DNA from: Chara braunii
Taxonomy: Eukaryota > Streptophyta > Charophyceae > Charales > Characeae
Direction: 5' to 3'
DNA: 28,331 nucleotides
Assembly: GCA_003427395.1 (NCBI GenBank)
Contig: BFEA01000946.1
Location: 299,846-328,176 of the forward strand
Part shown: positions 1 to 8,789 of the stretch, piece by piece
Position numbering within the stretch: position 1 is the first letter of the stretch
Layout of the letters: each line of letters opens with the position of its first letter
Position numbers and translations under genes: made by a program
Notes under the pieces: model-generated
What the model was told of the DNA's origin: nothing
What the model saw: the letters and a program-made list of their open reading frames with translations, nothing else
Database searches by the model: none

Positions 1-5
1 GCAGC

Positions 6-359
6 TTGGTATACGGTCCACCACATCCGACCCTCTACCCGACAGAGGATTGGCGATTCGGAGTTCCTACCTTCGTGATAGGGCAGACCTATGGGAGCGT
101 GGATCGTTTGAGGAGAGCAGTGGATCACACATTTTACGCGCTCTGGGAGGGCTTAGCGCCGCGCTTCAAGGAAGTATACTACGCCATTTGTGTGAGGTGG
201 GGGCCACCGAGTAGAGAGACGCTTAACGACATCATAGACGTTACTAACTGGGTGGACTGTCTGAGACCAATCGATCTGATTAGGTACTGCAGGAGACGGG
301 CAGAGATTGATTACGCAGGGCTGGAGGATGTGAGATTTCTCTTCGAGGCCTCAGCCTAG
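6..359 (+). CDS. Hypothetical protein, N-terminus probably outside the window
   Basis: This 117-codon open frame begins at the left edge with no ATG near its start, so the real protein may extend further left. It ends at TAG 357-359. Composition is mixed, with many aromatics (several W, Y and F) and charged residues, which looks like a folded globular domain rather than low-complexity noise. I recognise no family, signal peptide or membrane segment. The next two ORFs (363-650 and 675-995) lie in the same frame, so the three could be one protein split by TAG and TGA mutations. Alternatively they are separate short ORFs, since an ATG follows each stop closely. It precedes a decayed retrotransposon gag, so it may belong to that or to a neighbouring element. 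Function unknown. Confidence 0.4.
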   Translation: MVYGPPHPTLYPTEDWRFGVPTFVIGQTYGSVDRLRRAVDHTFYALWEGLAPRFKEVYYAICVRWGPPSRETLNDIIDVTNWVDCLRPIDLIRYCRRRAEIDYAGLEDVRFLFEASA

Positions 360-362
360 CGA

Positions 363-650
363 ATGCCGGGAAGGACGGCCACGGTGATGTGTGTAGAAGA
401 GCAACTGGTAAGCACAGGATACACGGTGGCAGTACTTCTCCGAGCGTACGTAGACGAGGACTTGACGGCGAGTGAGCGCAGACAACGAGCTAGGGATTTG
501 ATCCACGAGCGTAGAGCTGATGTACTGGCGCGAGTGACCTTCCAGACCTCGATTTCCTATGATGTGATGATATGGTCTCATGGTTATCTGCGCACGGGGC
601 ACTACCGCGATGAAACGGTAGCGGAGGCTAGAGCGAGGGTGAGAGGGTGA
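363..650 (+). CDS. Hypothetical 95-aa ORF, same frame as its neighbours
   Basis: The ATG at 363 lies 3 nt after the TAG of the preceding ORF and in the same frame; the stop is TGA at 648-650. The middle third is rich in R, E and A and probably helical. The C-terminal part contains a hydrophobic and aromatic stretch. I recognise no family. No ribosome-binding site is visible, and the setting looks eukaryotic, so translation as a separate protein would need reinitiation or readthrough. The alternative reading is that the TAG is a mutation (for example from TGG or CAG) that splits a longer ORF covering 6-995. I cannot separate these possibilities from one copy. Confidence 0.35.
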   Translation: MPGRTATVMCVEEQLVSTGYTVAVLLRAYVDEDLTASERRQRARDLIHERRADVLARVTFQTSISYDVMIWSHGYLRTGHYRDETVAEARARVRG

Positions 651-674
651 GCTGGAGAAAGATGTGGACTGAGT

Positions 675-995
675 ATGGAAGAGGAGAGTGAGGCAGTCGG
701 AAGAGTGAGAAAGCGCGTTAAAGAACCACTCTTGAACCAGGTAAAGAAGTTGGGGGACAAGTTAAAGGAGATCTCGTCGTGTCAAGACGAGGGCAAGTTG
801 CGAAGGGCTGAACTCGTGACGAGAGAGTTAGAGAGTCTGTTTAGGGAGGATAGAGAGATTATCCAGGTGTGGAGATCATACTTTCTGGAGAGGGTAAAGG
901 CTAGAAGCGTATCACGCGAAGAAACTAGTGAGCGATCTGCAGAGTGCGAGACAACGGAAGACAAAGTAACGCAGGGAAGTAGCGACAGGACATGA
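675..995 (+). CDS. Hypothetical 106-aa charged, probably coiled-coil protein
   Basis: The ATG at 675 is 24 nt after the previous stop, still in the same frame; the stop TGA is at 993-995. The product is dominated by E, K and R, with leucines at roughly heptad spacing between about residues 18 and 75, which suggests a coiled coil. The C-terminal 30 residues are S/T/E-rich and probably disordered. The next ORF begins inside this one: its ATG (992-994) overlaps this TGA in an ATGA arrangement. I recognise no family. Short charged helical proteins upstream of gag are compatible with a retroelement accessory or gag N-terminal segment, but that is inference. Confidence 0.35.
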   Translation: MEEESEAVGRVRKRVKEPLLNQVKKLGDKLKEISSCQDEGKLRRAELVTRELESLFREDREIIQVWRSYFLERVKARSVSREETSERSAECETTEDKVTQGSSDRT

Positions 996-1162
996 GCGGG
1001 ACGGCATTACACACGATGGATCGGCACTCATTGCATATGTTAGGGAGATTGGACGGACCATTGGTGTTAGTGATCATAGAACTCCAGCTCCATACCAGAC
1101 TGTGCATAGTTGAGGAGACAGAGTGTGTCCGCCGCGCGCTGCGTGAGGCTAGGGGGACATGA
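992..1162 (+). CDS. Hypothetical 56-aa ORF overlapping the previous stop (ATGA)
   Basis: The ATG at 992-994 overlaps the preceding TGA (993-995); the frame runs to TGA at 1160-1162. The predicted peptide has a hydrophobic central stretch (leucine, valine and isoleucine rich, about residues 18-36) followed by an arginine- and glutamate-rich tail. That could be a short amphipathic or membrane-leaning helix. It is short, so chance openness cannot be excluded. Its placement keeps the run of plus-strand ORFs unbroken between 6 and 1495, which is the main reason to list it. Family and function unknown. Confidence 0.25.
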   Translation: MSGTALHTMDRHSLHMLGRLDGPLVLVIIELQLHTRLCIVEETECVRRALREARGT

Positions 1163-1189
1163 CTTTGGATTGTAATAGAATGAGGACGA

Positions 1190-1495
1190 ATGATAAAATA
1201 CGTACTCCGAGTAACACCCTTTGAAGGGCGATCGCGGATAAGGGCATGGTACGAGACGACCCGAGAGGCTGAGAGGTTGAAGATAAGCGAGGCCAGGAAA
1301 GCAGGGGAGTTAGGGAAAGTTGTAACAGACGGTGCCATACTCAGGGTGCTAGCTGCTCACAATCGGTACTGGAAGGAGTCGATAAAGACTTTAGAGGCCA
1401 TAGAAGATGGTGGAGATGAGGAGGACTTTGAGACATTTTATGACATATTGGAGCGGTCGGCGAAGAGGTTACAAGTGGTTATAGCATTAACTTAA
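1190..1495 (+). CDS. Hypothetical 101-aa ORF, last of the left-edge cluster
   Basis: The ATG at 1190 is 27 nt after the TGA of the 56-aa ORF and in the same frame as that ORF; it ends at TAA just before the non-coding stretch. The sequence is charged and alanine-rich, with an acidic patch (GGDEED) around residue 75 and long predicted helices. It looks protein-like but matches no family I know. About 430 nt downstream starts the gag pseudogene at 1922 on the same strand, so this cluster may be the upstream part of the same or an adjacent element. Confidence 0.35.
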   Translation: MIKYVLRVTPFEGRSRIRAWYETTREAERLKISEARKAGELGKVVTDGAILRVLAAHNRYWKESIKTLEAIEDGGDEEDFETFYDILERSAKRLQVVIALT

Positions 1496-1921
1496 CTCAG
1501 CGGCTAGACAGATGACCACGTAGCCGTCTGAGAGATAAGGGAGTGGAAATAGAAATTGGAAGCTCTTGGAAGGATAGNGGAAGCTAGAAAGGTCAATGGA
1601 CGACTTTGGATGGCAATAGGAGGGTCTTTAGAGGGCTAACCGATTCAGGACACGGCTAGGAGAACTAGCAAGGAGGACGGAGATAAACGCTCGGAGACTC
1701 TTGAGGGGTGGCGATCGGGAGACATTGGTTAGGTTTGGGATACGGGATACTCGGAGTGGTAATCAAGGTAGTCGAGAGCCAAGATTGGAGGTGGACGCGA
1801 GCCGTGACAAGGAAACAGGTCCGGGCTGCCGCAACTGTCGCAGGTCCGGGCTGCAGCGACTGTCATAGGATCGGGCTGTAAAAGTTGGCTAAAATACCTA
1901 ACTGCGTCTTCAGGCGGTCCA
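1496..1921 (+). other. Non-coding leader-like gap upstream of gag
   Basis: I see no ORF of note here. The stretch contains one N (1578) and purine-rich sequence up to about 1710, then a short GC-rich tandem repeat (1816-1887). I looked for a TGGTATC-type primer binding site and a TG...CA LTR end in front of the gag start at 1922 and did not find a convincing one. Confidence 0.4.
1816..1887 (+). repeat. 25-bp tandem repeat, about 2.9 units
   Basis: Units start at 1816, 1841 and 1866. Each carries the core caggtccgggctg followed by a variable YGCARCTGTC-like tail; the third unit is diverged (taggatcgggctg). It lies directly upstream of the gag start at 1922. Confidence 0.75.
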
Positions 1922-4650
1922 ATGGAACCCGACACGATGGGGCCACAACCGACCGCGGGCGAAGCGAGAGAGGAGTACAAGACATCGCCCGATCGAGCTC
2001 TGAGAGATCTGAAGGAACGAATTAGGCGAGAAGCACCGCTGAGATGGGCTGACCAAACCAATGACGGAGGGTCCGACGTGAGGGGCGAACCAGTTGCGAC
2101 AGAGTCGCAGGAGGCTCTAAAGACGAGTACCTCGAGCGGACGACGTGAAGCGACGAGGCGACGCTCCCCCGAGTACGAGCGGAGGGACACCATAGCGGAC
2201 AGGTACAGAGACGACTAGAGAGAGAGTTTGAGGGATTCCTATTGGAGGGACAGAGATAGAGACAGGGCGCCGCCCAGGCGAGTCTTCGACCCCGAGACAG
2301 GGGAGTCACATCCGCTGCCTTACGAGAGCAAGGATCGCTATATTATTACGCACAAGGCCTCAGAGCCTCCTACCTTCAAGGGCTATGGAATCACATAATA
2401 TCTGGAGAAAAGAGAACTACACGTCAGCCGGAGTCAGTGGTCAGAGGAAGAGATTATAGAGAACTTCCTATTTAATGTGGACCCAAGTCTCGGTAGGGAA
2501 TTTAAGGAAGCTCGACCGAGGGATGAGAAGTGGACTACGTACAAGAAGAACCTCGTTGAGCTTTACAAATTGGAGGATAACAAGTATTCCATCAAGGACC
2601 TTGAAACAATGACTCAAGANGAAGATGAGAGCGTACGGGCATTTGGGATGCGTTTCCAAAAGATCTCCGACGTGCTGATAAAGAAGGGGAAGATCTCAGA
2701 GGTCGAGCACTGTACACTCTTCATCGGACACTTGTCCAAAGGTAGGCAAAAAAGTATACTTAGAGACCTTTCGCGCAACAGGCTTGATTTCCCAGAAGTC
2801 CTTAAGTTCGCGATAAAGGCAGAGGCAGACGAATACAAGGACTTGGTGTGGAGAGGGATGAGGAGACGTGACTTCTCTCTCTACAAGGAGTATGTCACTA
2901 ATAGATGTCCTGATTTTGAGGACTATCCCTGGTCGGAGAAGAATGAGGCCGTGGCTGAGGAAGTGAAGGAGATAAGAGACATGGTGAAGGGATTGACGAG
3001 ACAGGTTACAGAGATTGTAACCACTACAGGGGCCACGGCCTACCGGGACAAACTGAAGGGCCCTATTCACTTCGCTGGGACCGTAGGAACAACGATTCCT
3101 GGAGGAGTGTCGAGGATAGAAATCCTCGGACGCTGACTGATTATCGTACGAGGGGAAGAGAGAGAGACGATGAGCCATGGCGACGTAGGGATGATGAGAT
3201 AGACCGAGACCGCAGAGATCGCGAGCCGTTTGCGCGAGCAAGGAGGCTGGATGATTACGCGCGAAGCCCTCGCTATGAGGCCGATCGGGGTAGAGGCGAC
3301 TCCCGCGGCCGATGGGAGACAGATCAGGGCCGACGAGATGGATATAGGGACGACAGATACGAGAGATCGGACCGAGACGGATATAGGGACGACAGATACG
3401 AGAGGTCGGGTCGAGATGGCTACAGAGGTGGTAGGTATGAAAGAGGAGATCGGGACTCGGAACGACGAGATGGGTCGCGCGGACGGTTTGAGCGTGGGGG
3501 AGATGCGAGAGAGCAGCACGATGAGTCGCGGGGGTGGTACAACCGACGGGACCGACGCGATGAGTCACGAGGGCGATATGAGTCGGGGGACCGCCGGAAT
3601 GATTCGCAAGGGCGGTATGAGCAAGGAGGGTCTGGAGGAGACCGCCGCAACGATTCGCGGGGTCAGAATGAGAGAGGGGGATATGGCGTCTCATCAGAAC
3701 CATATCCCAAGTCGCCTGACCCCAAGGCAGCCAGGAGTTCGATCTCTAGGAGCGCAGACGACAGACCATCTACTCCCAGGAACTCATGCGTCTACTGTAG
3801 AGGAGAAGATCATATCAAGAGGGATTGCCCGAACATCAAACGGGCAATAGATGAGGGACTTGTCGTGCTTGACGACCGCAAGTACGTCAAGTGGGCAGAT
3901 GGTCTGGGAGATGTATCGATGTTCCCTTCGATGAAGGAGAATGTCGAAGCAAGGAGAGTAAAGCCGAGTAAAGAAAAGGAGCCGGTCAGGAGCCAGAGCA
4001 TCAAGATAACCTTTGAGGGGGACATGAAGGCCACACCCATAAGGGTGGCAGCCACCAAGTTGGCGAGAGGGTCTACATCGAAGAAGACTGACACGGACTA
4101 CGTGATGACGGAGAAGGACGGGCAGCGGGTCGATGGAGAGGAGGTTATCCTTTCGCCTCGAAAGCGGGGAGTGAAGAAGTTCTTAATGAAGAGTTCGCTG
4201 GACGAGATTGACACGGTCGAGCCACTGAGGCGGGCCCTTCGACAACCCATGCAATGCTCTATTCTGGAGTACCTGGCGGCATCGAAGCCGGCTCGTGATG
4301 AGTTACAGATGATCACGCGGAAGACTCGCATACCTCTATCAGAGGGGGGTCAGGGGGCCTCTAAGGCGGAGGCTTCTACAGTAGCGGTAACGGGGGTGAC
4401 TGCCAGAGCGGATCGCATGGCGACAGTCCTTCTCGATGGAATGGAAGGTGTGCCTCCAGATGAGTTCTATATACTTGGTAGCGGAGTCGTGGAGAAGATT
4501 ATAAACGATGGAGCGGTACTCAATGCTGTGATCGATAACGACAGTGAGGCTGTCATCATAGACGAGGACCTGGCAGTACAGGTTGGACTGGGCCTCGATA
4601 GGTCATACCTATTCGAGATAGAGACGGCCGATGGAAAAGGGGCGCCCCAT
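1922..4650 (+). pseudogene. gag: Decayed Ty3/Gypsy-type gag with CCHC knuckle and partial protease
   Basis: Frame 2 runs from ATG 1922 to 3136 if stops TAG 2216-2218 and TAA 2396-2398 are read through. The part after the second stop has the retrotransposon gag (capsid) signature: a WTTYKKNL segment, then an ESVRAFGMRF helix and a hydrophobic HC..FIGHL region. Between about 3005 and 3100 the coding signal moves to frame 1, which is open from at least 3061 to 4998 without an ATG. Frame 1 gives an R/D/E/Y-rich disordered linker with a 13-residue tandem repeat. It then gives a zinc knuckle, C 3787, C 3796, H 3811, C 3826 (CX2CX4HX4C). A retropepsin-like start follows near 4530-4640, but its expected D-[ST]-G triad reads D-N-D. 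Coding character fades near 4650; no RT follows, so the element is truncated. The frame change is more likely an indel than programmed shifting. Confidence 0.75.
3334..3450 (+). repeat. 39-bp (13-codon) tandem repeat in the gag linker
   Basis: Three units of exactly 39 bp start at 3334, 3373 and 3412. In frame 1 each encodes a 13-residue RDGYRDDRYERSx-type peptide; the third unit is diverged. The in-frame period supports frame 1 as the true coding frame here. Confidence 0.8.
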
Positions 4651-5271
4651 TTTTTCTTCACTCATTCCGATGACTTAGATCTTGACCATTCTCAGACTAA
4701 TTCACGACTTGGTTGGATTAGGCTCCTAAGGAAGGAGTATTTTTCATGCCCCTTAACCCATAGGTTCCCTAACCTCTCTTGTACTCGTCCAATCATTCAA
4801 TGCTATGGTTCGCTCGTCAATCCGTACTCAAGATTTTCCCCTCTTAAAAACATAATCCTTATTTCATCCAGAATTCATAATACACCCTCTCCCAATCGGT
4901 CTCATCCCAAATCTCATGTCTTTGTCTTATGTACCCAAGGTAGCTCATCCAGAAGTAGCCTCAAAACTATTTTATATCTTATTGTGACACAATCTTAGTT
5001 GGCCCTTCCGTCACTCATCATTTGCAAGCTTACTCATACTTTACAAATTATGCTCCAATGTTTTGCAATTGAGAAATAAAACCAGGTTTCTCGCCCAACA
5101 CTCAATCAACATCTAATGCCTATTGCTATCCTAAGCCTCGACTTGCTCGCTTCTTGGTCCACCCTGTTCCTCAGCTGGCTGTCTAACCCCCAGGCTGAAG
5201 GTCTCGATTTCTCTTCTTATCTTTACAATTTTTTGTAACTCTGCCTCGCTAAAAAAATCCAGCAGTGTGGC
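4651..5271 (+). other. AT-rich stretch with no recognisable gene
   Basis: The frame-1 ORF stays open to 4998, but after about 4650 the translation becomes S/L/F/I-rich and loses any protease similarity. I treat this as unrelated DNA joined to the truncated gag-protease. Nothing else stands out before the minus-strand ORF. Confidence 0.4.
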
Positions 5272-5784
5272 TTACACCCCTGCCCTTGGGAGTTCCTGAG
5301 TTTTGACAATCCATTCATGCCTGATCACATTGGTCCACTGCTGAAACCAATGACTGGGCGTTGGTCCAAACTCGTCCTCCCATCTGAAAGCCCTCTCGCC
5401 CGGCTGGTGCATCGGAGGCCGCCCTTCTTCCCTAAGCCTTGAGATCTCATCCCTCTCATCCCCGCTGCTGATTTCTATGACTTCTCGTACATCCTCCTCC
5501 TCGTCCTCCTCGTCTTCTGTCTGTATAGGGCTATATCCACATGCAAGGTTCTTCGGGTTGTAGGTAAAAAGAATCTCTGTCCCCATCCCATACCCTTCAC
5601 AACTGTCGTGGCCGCTTCGTCCTTCAAGCGAACTTTCCCTTCTCTCCTCTCCCTCCTCATGTTCGTCGCGCATGTCTTGTCCCCCCTCGCTTTCCTCATG
5701 CCAAGTCTCATGTCGTTTGCCCCTGTTGGCTCCTTCCTCGTTAGAGACCTTTAGAGACTTGAACCTTATCTCCCATATCTGCAT
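5272..5784 (-). CDS. Hypothetical 170-aa acidic protein with a SUMO-interaction-like motif
   Basis: On the minus strand an ATG at 5784 opens 170 codons ending at TAA 5272-5274. The N-terminal half is highly charged (E, R, K and H runs). The middle has an acidic run (EDEEDEEED) followed by VIEISSGDE. That is a hydrophobic VIEI core next to serines and acidic residues, matching the general layout of SUMO-interacting motifs. The C-terminal 50 residues contain several tryptophans (FRWEDEF, HWFQQW, HEWIV) and look more ordered. I recognise no family. No intron or promoter signal is evident, and it sits between a truncated gag and tandem arrays, so a transposon-derived fragment is as likely as a host gene. 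Confidence 0.35.
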   Translation of the reverse strand: MQIWEIRFKSLKVSNEEGANRGKRHETWHEESEGGQDMRDEHEEGEERRESSLEGRSGHDSCEGYGMGTEILFTYNPKNLACGYSPIQTEDEEDEEEDVREVIEISSGDERDEISRLREEGRPPMHQPGERAFRWEDEFGPTPSHWFQQWTNVIRHEWIVKTQELPRAGV

Positions 5785-5899
5785 TGCCTCCTTCTCCCAT
5801 TTTTGCCTCTTCCTTCCTTCCCTCCCTCACTGTGAGCTAGTTCTGCTTGGGGACGCGAGCCCCAACTCGAGTGCTAGACGCTTAGTCGAATGTATGCAG

Positions 5900-5985
5900 G
5901 ATGGTACATTGCTGTGAAAAATGGAATGGATGGTACATTGCTGTGAGAAATGGAATGGATGGTACATTGCCGTGAGAAATGGAAG
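5900..5985 (+). repeat. 29-bp tandem repeat, 3 units
   Basis: Units start at 5900, 5929 and 5958, each built on gatggtacattgctgtgaga followed by aatggaatg. They differ by one or two bases; the last unit is slightly truncated. Confidence 0.9.
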
Positions 5986-6083
5986 AAAGAGAACAACACG
6001 TAAAAGATGAGATGACCACCTTCTAACCTCCAAGACAAAAATGAGATCCGTAACCTCGAGGCCCACCCCCTCGGGCACAAGCA

Positions 6084-6340
6084 TTGAGAATGGAAAGGAA
6101 TGGCCCTAACCAGGCTGTTCGACTTGAGAATGGAAAGGAATGACCCTAACCAGGCTGTTCGACTTGAGAATGGAAAGGNCGACTTGAGAATGGAAAGGAA
6201 TGACCCTAACCAGGCTGTTCGACTTGAGAATGGAAAGGAATGGCCCTAACCTAGCTGTTTGACTTGAAAATGGAAAGGAATGGCCCTAGCCAGGCTGTTC
6301 GACTTGAGAATGGAAAAGAACGACCCTAACCAGGTTGTTC
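6084..6340 (+). repeat. 40-bp tandem repeat, about 6 units
   Basis: The unit begins cgacttgagaatggaaagga and ends with ccaggctgtt. Full units start at 6120, 6180, 6220, 6260 and 6300, with a partial first unit from 6084. The unit at 6160 is only 20 bp and ends at an N (6179), which suggests an assembly join inside the array. Confidence 0.9.
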
Positions 6341-6458
6341 GGGAATGGCCTCTGACAAGGGTCATTCCTTCTGAAATAGGCACACGGGTCCCCTGCATAT
6401 TTGATTGAGAAAGGCTAATTGAGAAAGGTTGATTGATAATGTGCTGGAATGGGAGGAA

Positions 6459-6660
6459 GAGATGAAAAAGGTCGGTGGGTCGGTCATTGAAATAGCCAAT
6501 GGATGGATGAAAGAGATGGAAAAGACCGATGGATCGGTCATTGAAATAGCCAATGGATGGATGAAAGAGATGAAAAATGCCGATGAGTCGGTCATTGAAA
6601 TAGCCAATGAGATGAATGGAAGAGATGGAAAAGGCCGGTGGGTCGGCCGCTGAAATAGCC
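6459..6660 (+). repeat. 54-bp tandem repeat, about 3.7 units
   Basis: Units start at 6459, 6513, 6567 and 6622 (the third is 55 bp). The core is gtcggtcattgaaatagcca followed by atggatggatgaaagagatg. Because 54 is a multiple of three, an ORF crosses it with an 18-residue peptide period. I see no other sign of coding. Confidence 0.9.
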
Positions 6661-7860
6661 AAGGGGGCGGAAAAAAGATGTGAATGAGAAGGACAGGATA
6701 AAGAAGGCGGAACCTTAAAGCCGAAAAAGGCAGGGACCGTTGAGACGGTCACAGAGAATTGGGTATCGAGGAATGAGAGAATTGAGGATGAATGGGCGGA
6801 AGGGTCGGTCTTGAGAAGTGGCTATTGAGAAAATGGCCGCCGGACCGGCCATGTGGATGGCCTTATTGATGAGAGGTTGTCGGACCAGCCATAAGAATCA
6901 GCCTTGGAAATAGCATGGGACTGAGTGCTTGAAGATTGAATATTGCATTGCATAGCGAGGGGACCCTAGGCAACTTGATGTAAGGTCGTCGGGCCGACCA
7001 TGAAAATAACAAGAGATTGAGTTTCCTTTTTTTTCTAATCTCAGGTCTCAACATAAGGGGGATAGCAATGCCTGCATCGCAACCCCAAGACCTCTACCTG
7101 TTAAGGGAAAAGTCTCAGCGCGACCTGCTCCTCATAAGAAGGGATAAGGGTTGAAGGACCAAAGCACCTTTCTCTTTGATTGATGCTGGCCGTCCGGACC
7201 TAACCCCGACAACGAGTTCTAGTCGGGGAGTTCAAACTGCGCCTCATGTTGAAACCTAAACGTCAAGGGCGTGGTGCCAAACGGGCGAGAAAGCCATTCT
7301 TTTTTTCCTAAATCTCTTTATTTTCTCCCCGACCACACGCCATGCCCTAGAGGGGCGACACGGCCGTTTGGAATGGACCACGGCTGCTCGCGTTAAGTTG
7401 AGCAGAATTGTCCAGAGGGAGGAATCGGGCGTAGTACCAGGTGGAAGCCGCAACCATCACGGGGCATTGACACCTCCCCGCCGGAGCATTACAACCGCTT
7501 CGAGACTAATTGCGAGGTCTTCGTAACTGCACTCGCGAACTTAAAGAGAACCCCAACTCTCTTGAAAGGAAGAGGCCGGATCCAAGAAAACACCACTCGA
7601 GAGGAACGATTCGCGAGAAAGCCCTTGCGCCAAGACGGGGTCCAGGGAGGTTTTGGACTGGACCTACCTGCTAGATATGAGGAGGTACCTCAGTGATGGC
7701 GCCAGTCTCGTAAGCGGCAAAAGGTCGGACGAAGTTGGGATGAGGTGAGTTATCAGCAGAGGGAGGACTGATCAGCCTTCCTTTTTCGGGCTGATGGGTC
7801 GGCATCCGCCTAATCGTTGGTGGGCCAAGGTCTGCGTACCTCCGAGTGAGAACCAGTCGT
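6661..7860 (+). other. Non-coding stretch with degenerate GTCGGNCCRRCCAT motifs
   Basis: I see no credible gene. Variants of one short motif recur at about 6838 (gccggaccggccat), 6878 (gtcggaccagccat) and 6986 (gtcgggccgaccat). They look like decayed continuations of the 54-bp array, which contains gggtcggccgc near 6643. A 7-bp perfect stem, CCCCGAC 7204-7210 with GTCGGGG 7222-7228, lies further right. ORFs here are short and low in complexity. Confidence 0.4.
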
Positions 7861-7901
7861 GCAATGGGGACATCGCATTTTGAGTGGGGGGAAGGTGTGT
7901 C
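7861..7901 (+). repeat. Polypurine-tract-like motif, copy 1
   Basis: The segment has gacatcgc, a 5-6 nt variable spacer and then gagtggggggaa, followed by ggtgtgtc. It closely matches 9473-9510. A G-rich purine tract followed shortly by TGTGTC resembles the junction of a retrotransposon polypurine tract with the start of a 3' LTR. I could not identify an LTR here. Confidence 0.45.
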
Positions 7902-7965
7902 ATCTACCAAAGAAAAAACATGAAAGCGAGAAGGATACCATGAGCGTAAGAATGTATCTGTAAAT

Positions 7966-8690
7966 GACTTTGCGCAGGCTTGAGAGAAGGTCTGACAAGA
8001 TGTCAAGAAGAAAAGAATGAATGAGTAATTGACTTTGCGCAGGCTAGAGNGAAGGTCTGATAAGATGTCCAGAAGAAAAGAATGGATGTGTAAATGACTT
8101 TGCGCAGGCTTGAGAGAAGGCCTGGCAAGATGTCCAGAAGAAAAATATGAATGAGTAATTGACTTTGCGCAGGCTTGAGAGAAGGTCTGACAAAATGTCC
8201 AGAAGAAAAGAATGGATGTGTAAATGACTTTGCGCAGGCTTGAGAGCAGGCCTGGCAAGATGTCTAGAAGAAAATGGATGAGTAATTGACTTAGCGCAGG
8301 CTTGAGAGAAGGCCTGGCAAGATGTCCTGAAGAAAATTGATGAGTAATTGACTTTTCGCACGCTTGAGAGAAGGCCTGACAAGATATCCAGAAGAAAAAG
8401 ATGGTTGTATAAATGACTTTGCGCAGGCTTAAGAAAAGACCTGACAAGATGTCTAGAAGAAAGAAAGATGGTTGTATAAATGACTTTGCTAAGCTGAGAA
8501 AAGACCTGGCAAGATGCCCAGAAGAGAGAAAGACTTGTGAGATTGACTTGGCATGAGCTTGAAAATGGGCCGGGCCAGACGTCCAGGAAAAGAAAGGACT
8601 AATATGTGAGCAATTGGGTTGCATGAGCCTGAAAAGAAGGACTGACAAGATGTCTGAAAAAGAGAAGCGCAAGGGATGAGCTGGGCAGCG
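7966..8690 (+). repeat. 62-67-bp tandem repeat, about 11 units
   Basis: Anchored on gactttgcgcaggcttgag, units start at 7966, 8031, 8096, 8161, 8226, 8288, 8350, 8415, 8482 and 8545, with increasingly diverged units to about 8690. Spacings are 65, 65, 65, 65, 62, 62, 65, 67 and 63. Alternate units share variants (taaatgactt versus gtaattgactt), which hints at a two-unit higher-order repeat at the left end. The array ends about 100 bp before the methyltransferase fragment. Confidence 0.9.
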
Positions 8691-8789
8691 GACATAAAAA
8701 GTTAACCAAGGAACAAGAAAAGACAAAGAGGGATATGAATGCAGAATTGGCAGGTCCTGAGAAAGACCGGGTAAAATAACCCCGGAGAA

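Noticed and set aside
2696-3703. 335-codon minus-strand ORF over the left gag
   Set aside because: Antisense shadow of the purine-rich gag/linker coding sequence. The plus strand has gag and zinc-knuckle motifs.
3230-3850. 206-codon plus-strand ORF in frame 2
   Set aside because: Out-of-frame shadow. Frame 1 over the same DNA encodes the 13-residue repeats and the CCHC knuckle.
6429-6653. 18-residue peptide repeat ORF in the 54-bp array
   Set aside because: Explained by a tandem period that is a multiple of three. No start context, homology or continuation outside the array.
5900-8690. Possible CRISPR arrays
   Set aside because: Units are contiguous tandem repeats without unique spacers, and the setting is eukaryotic.
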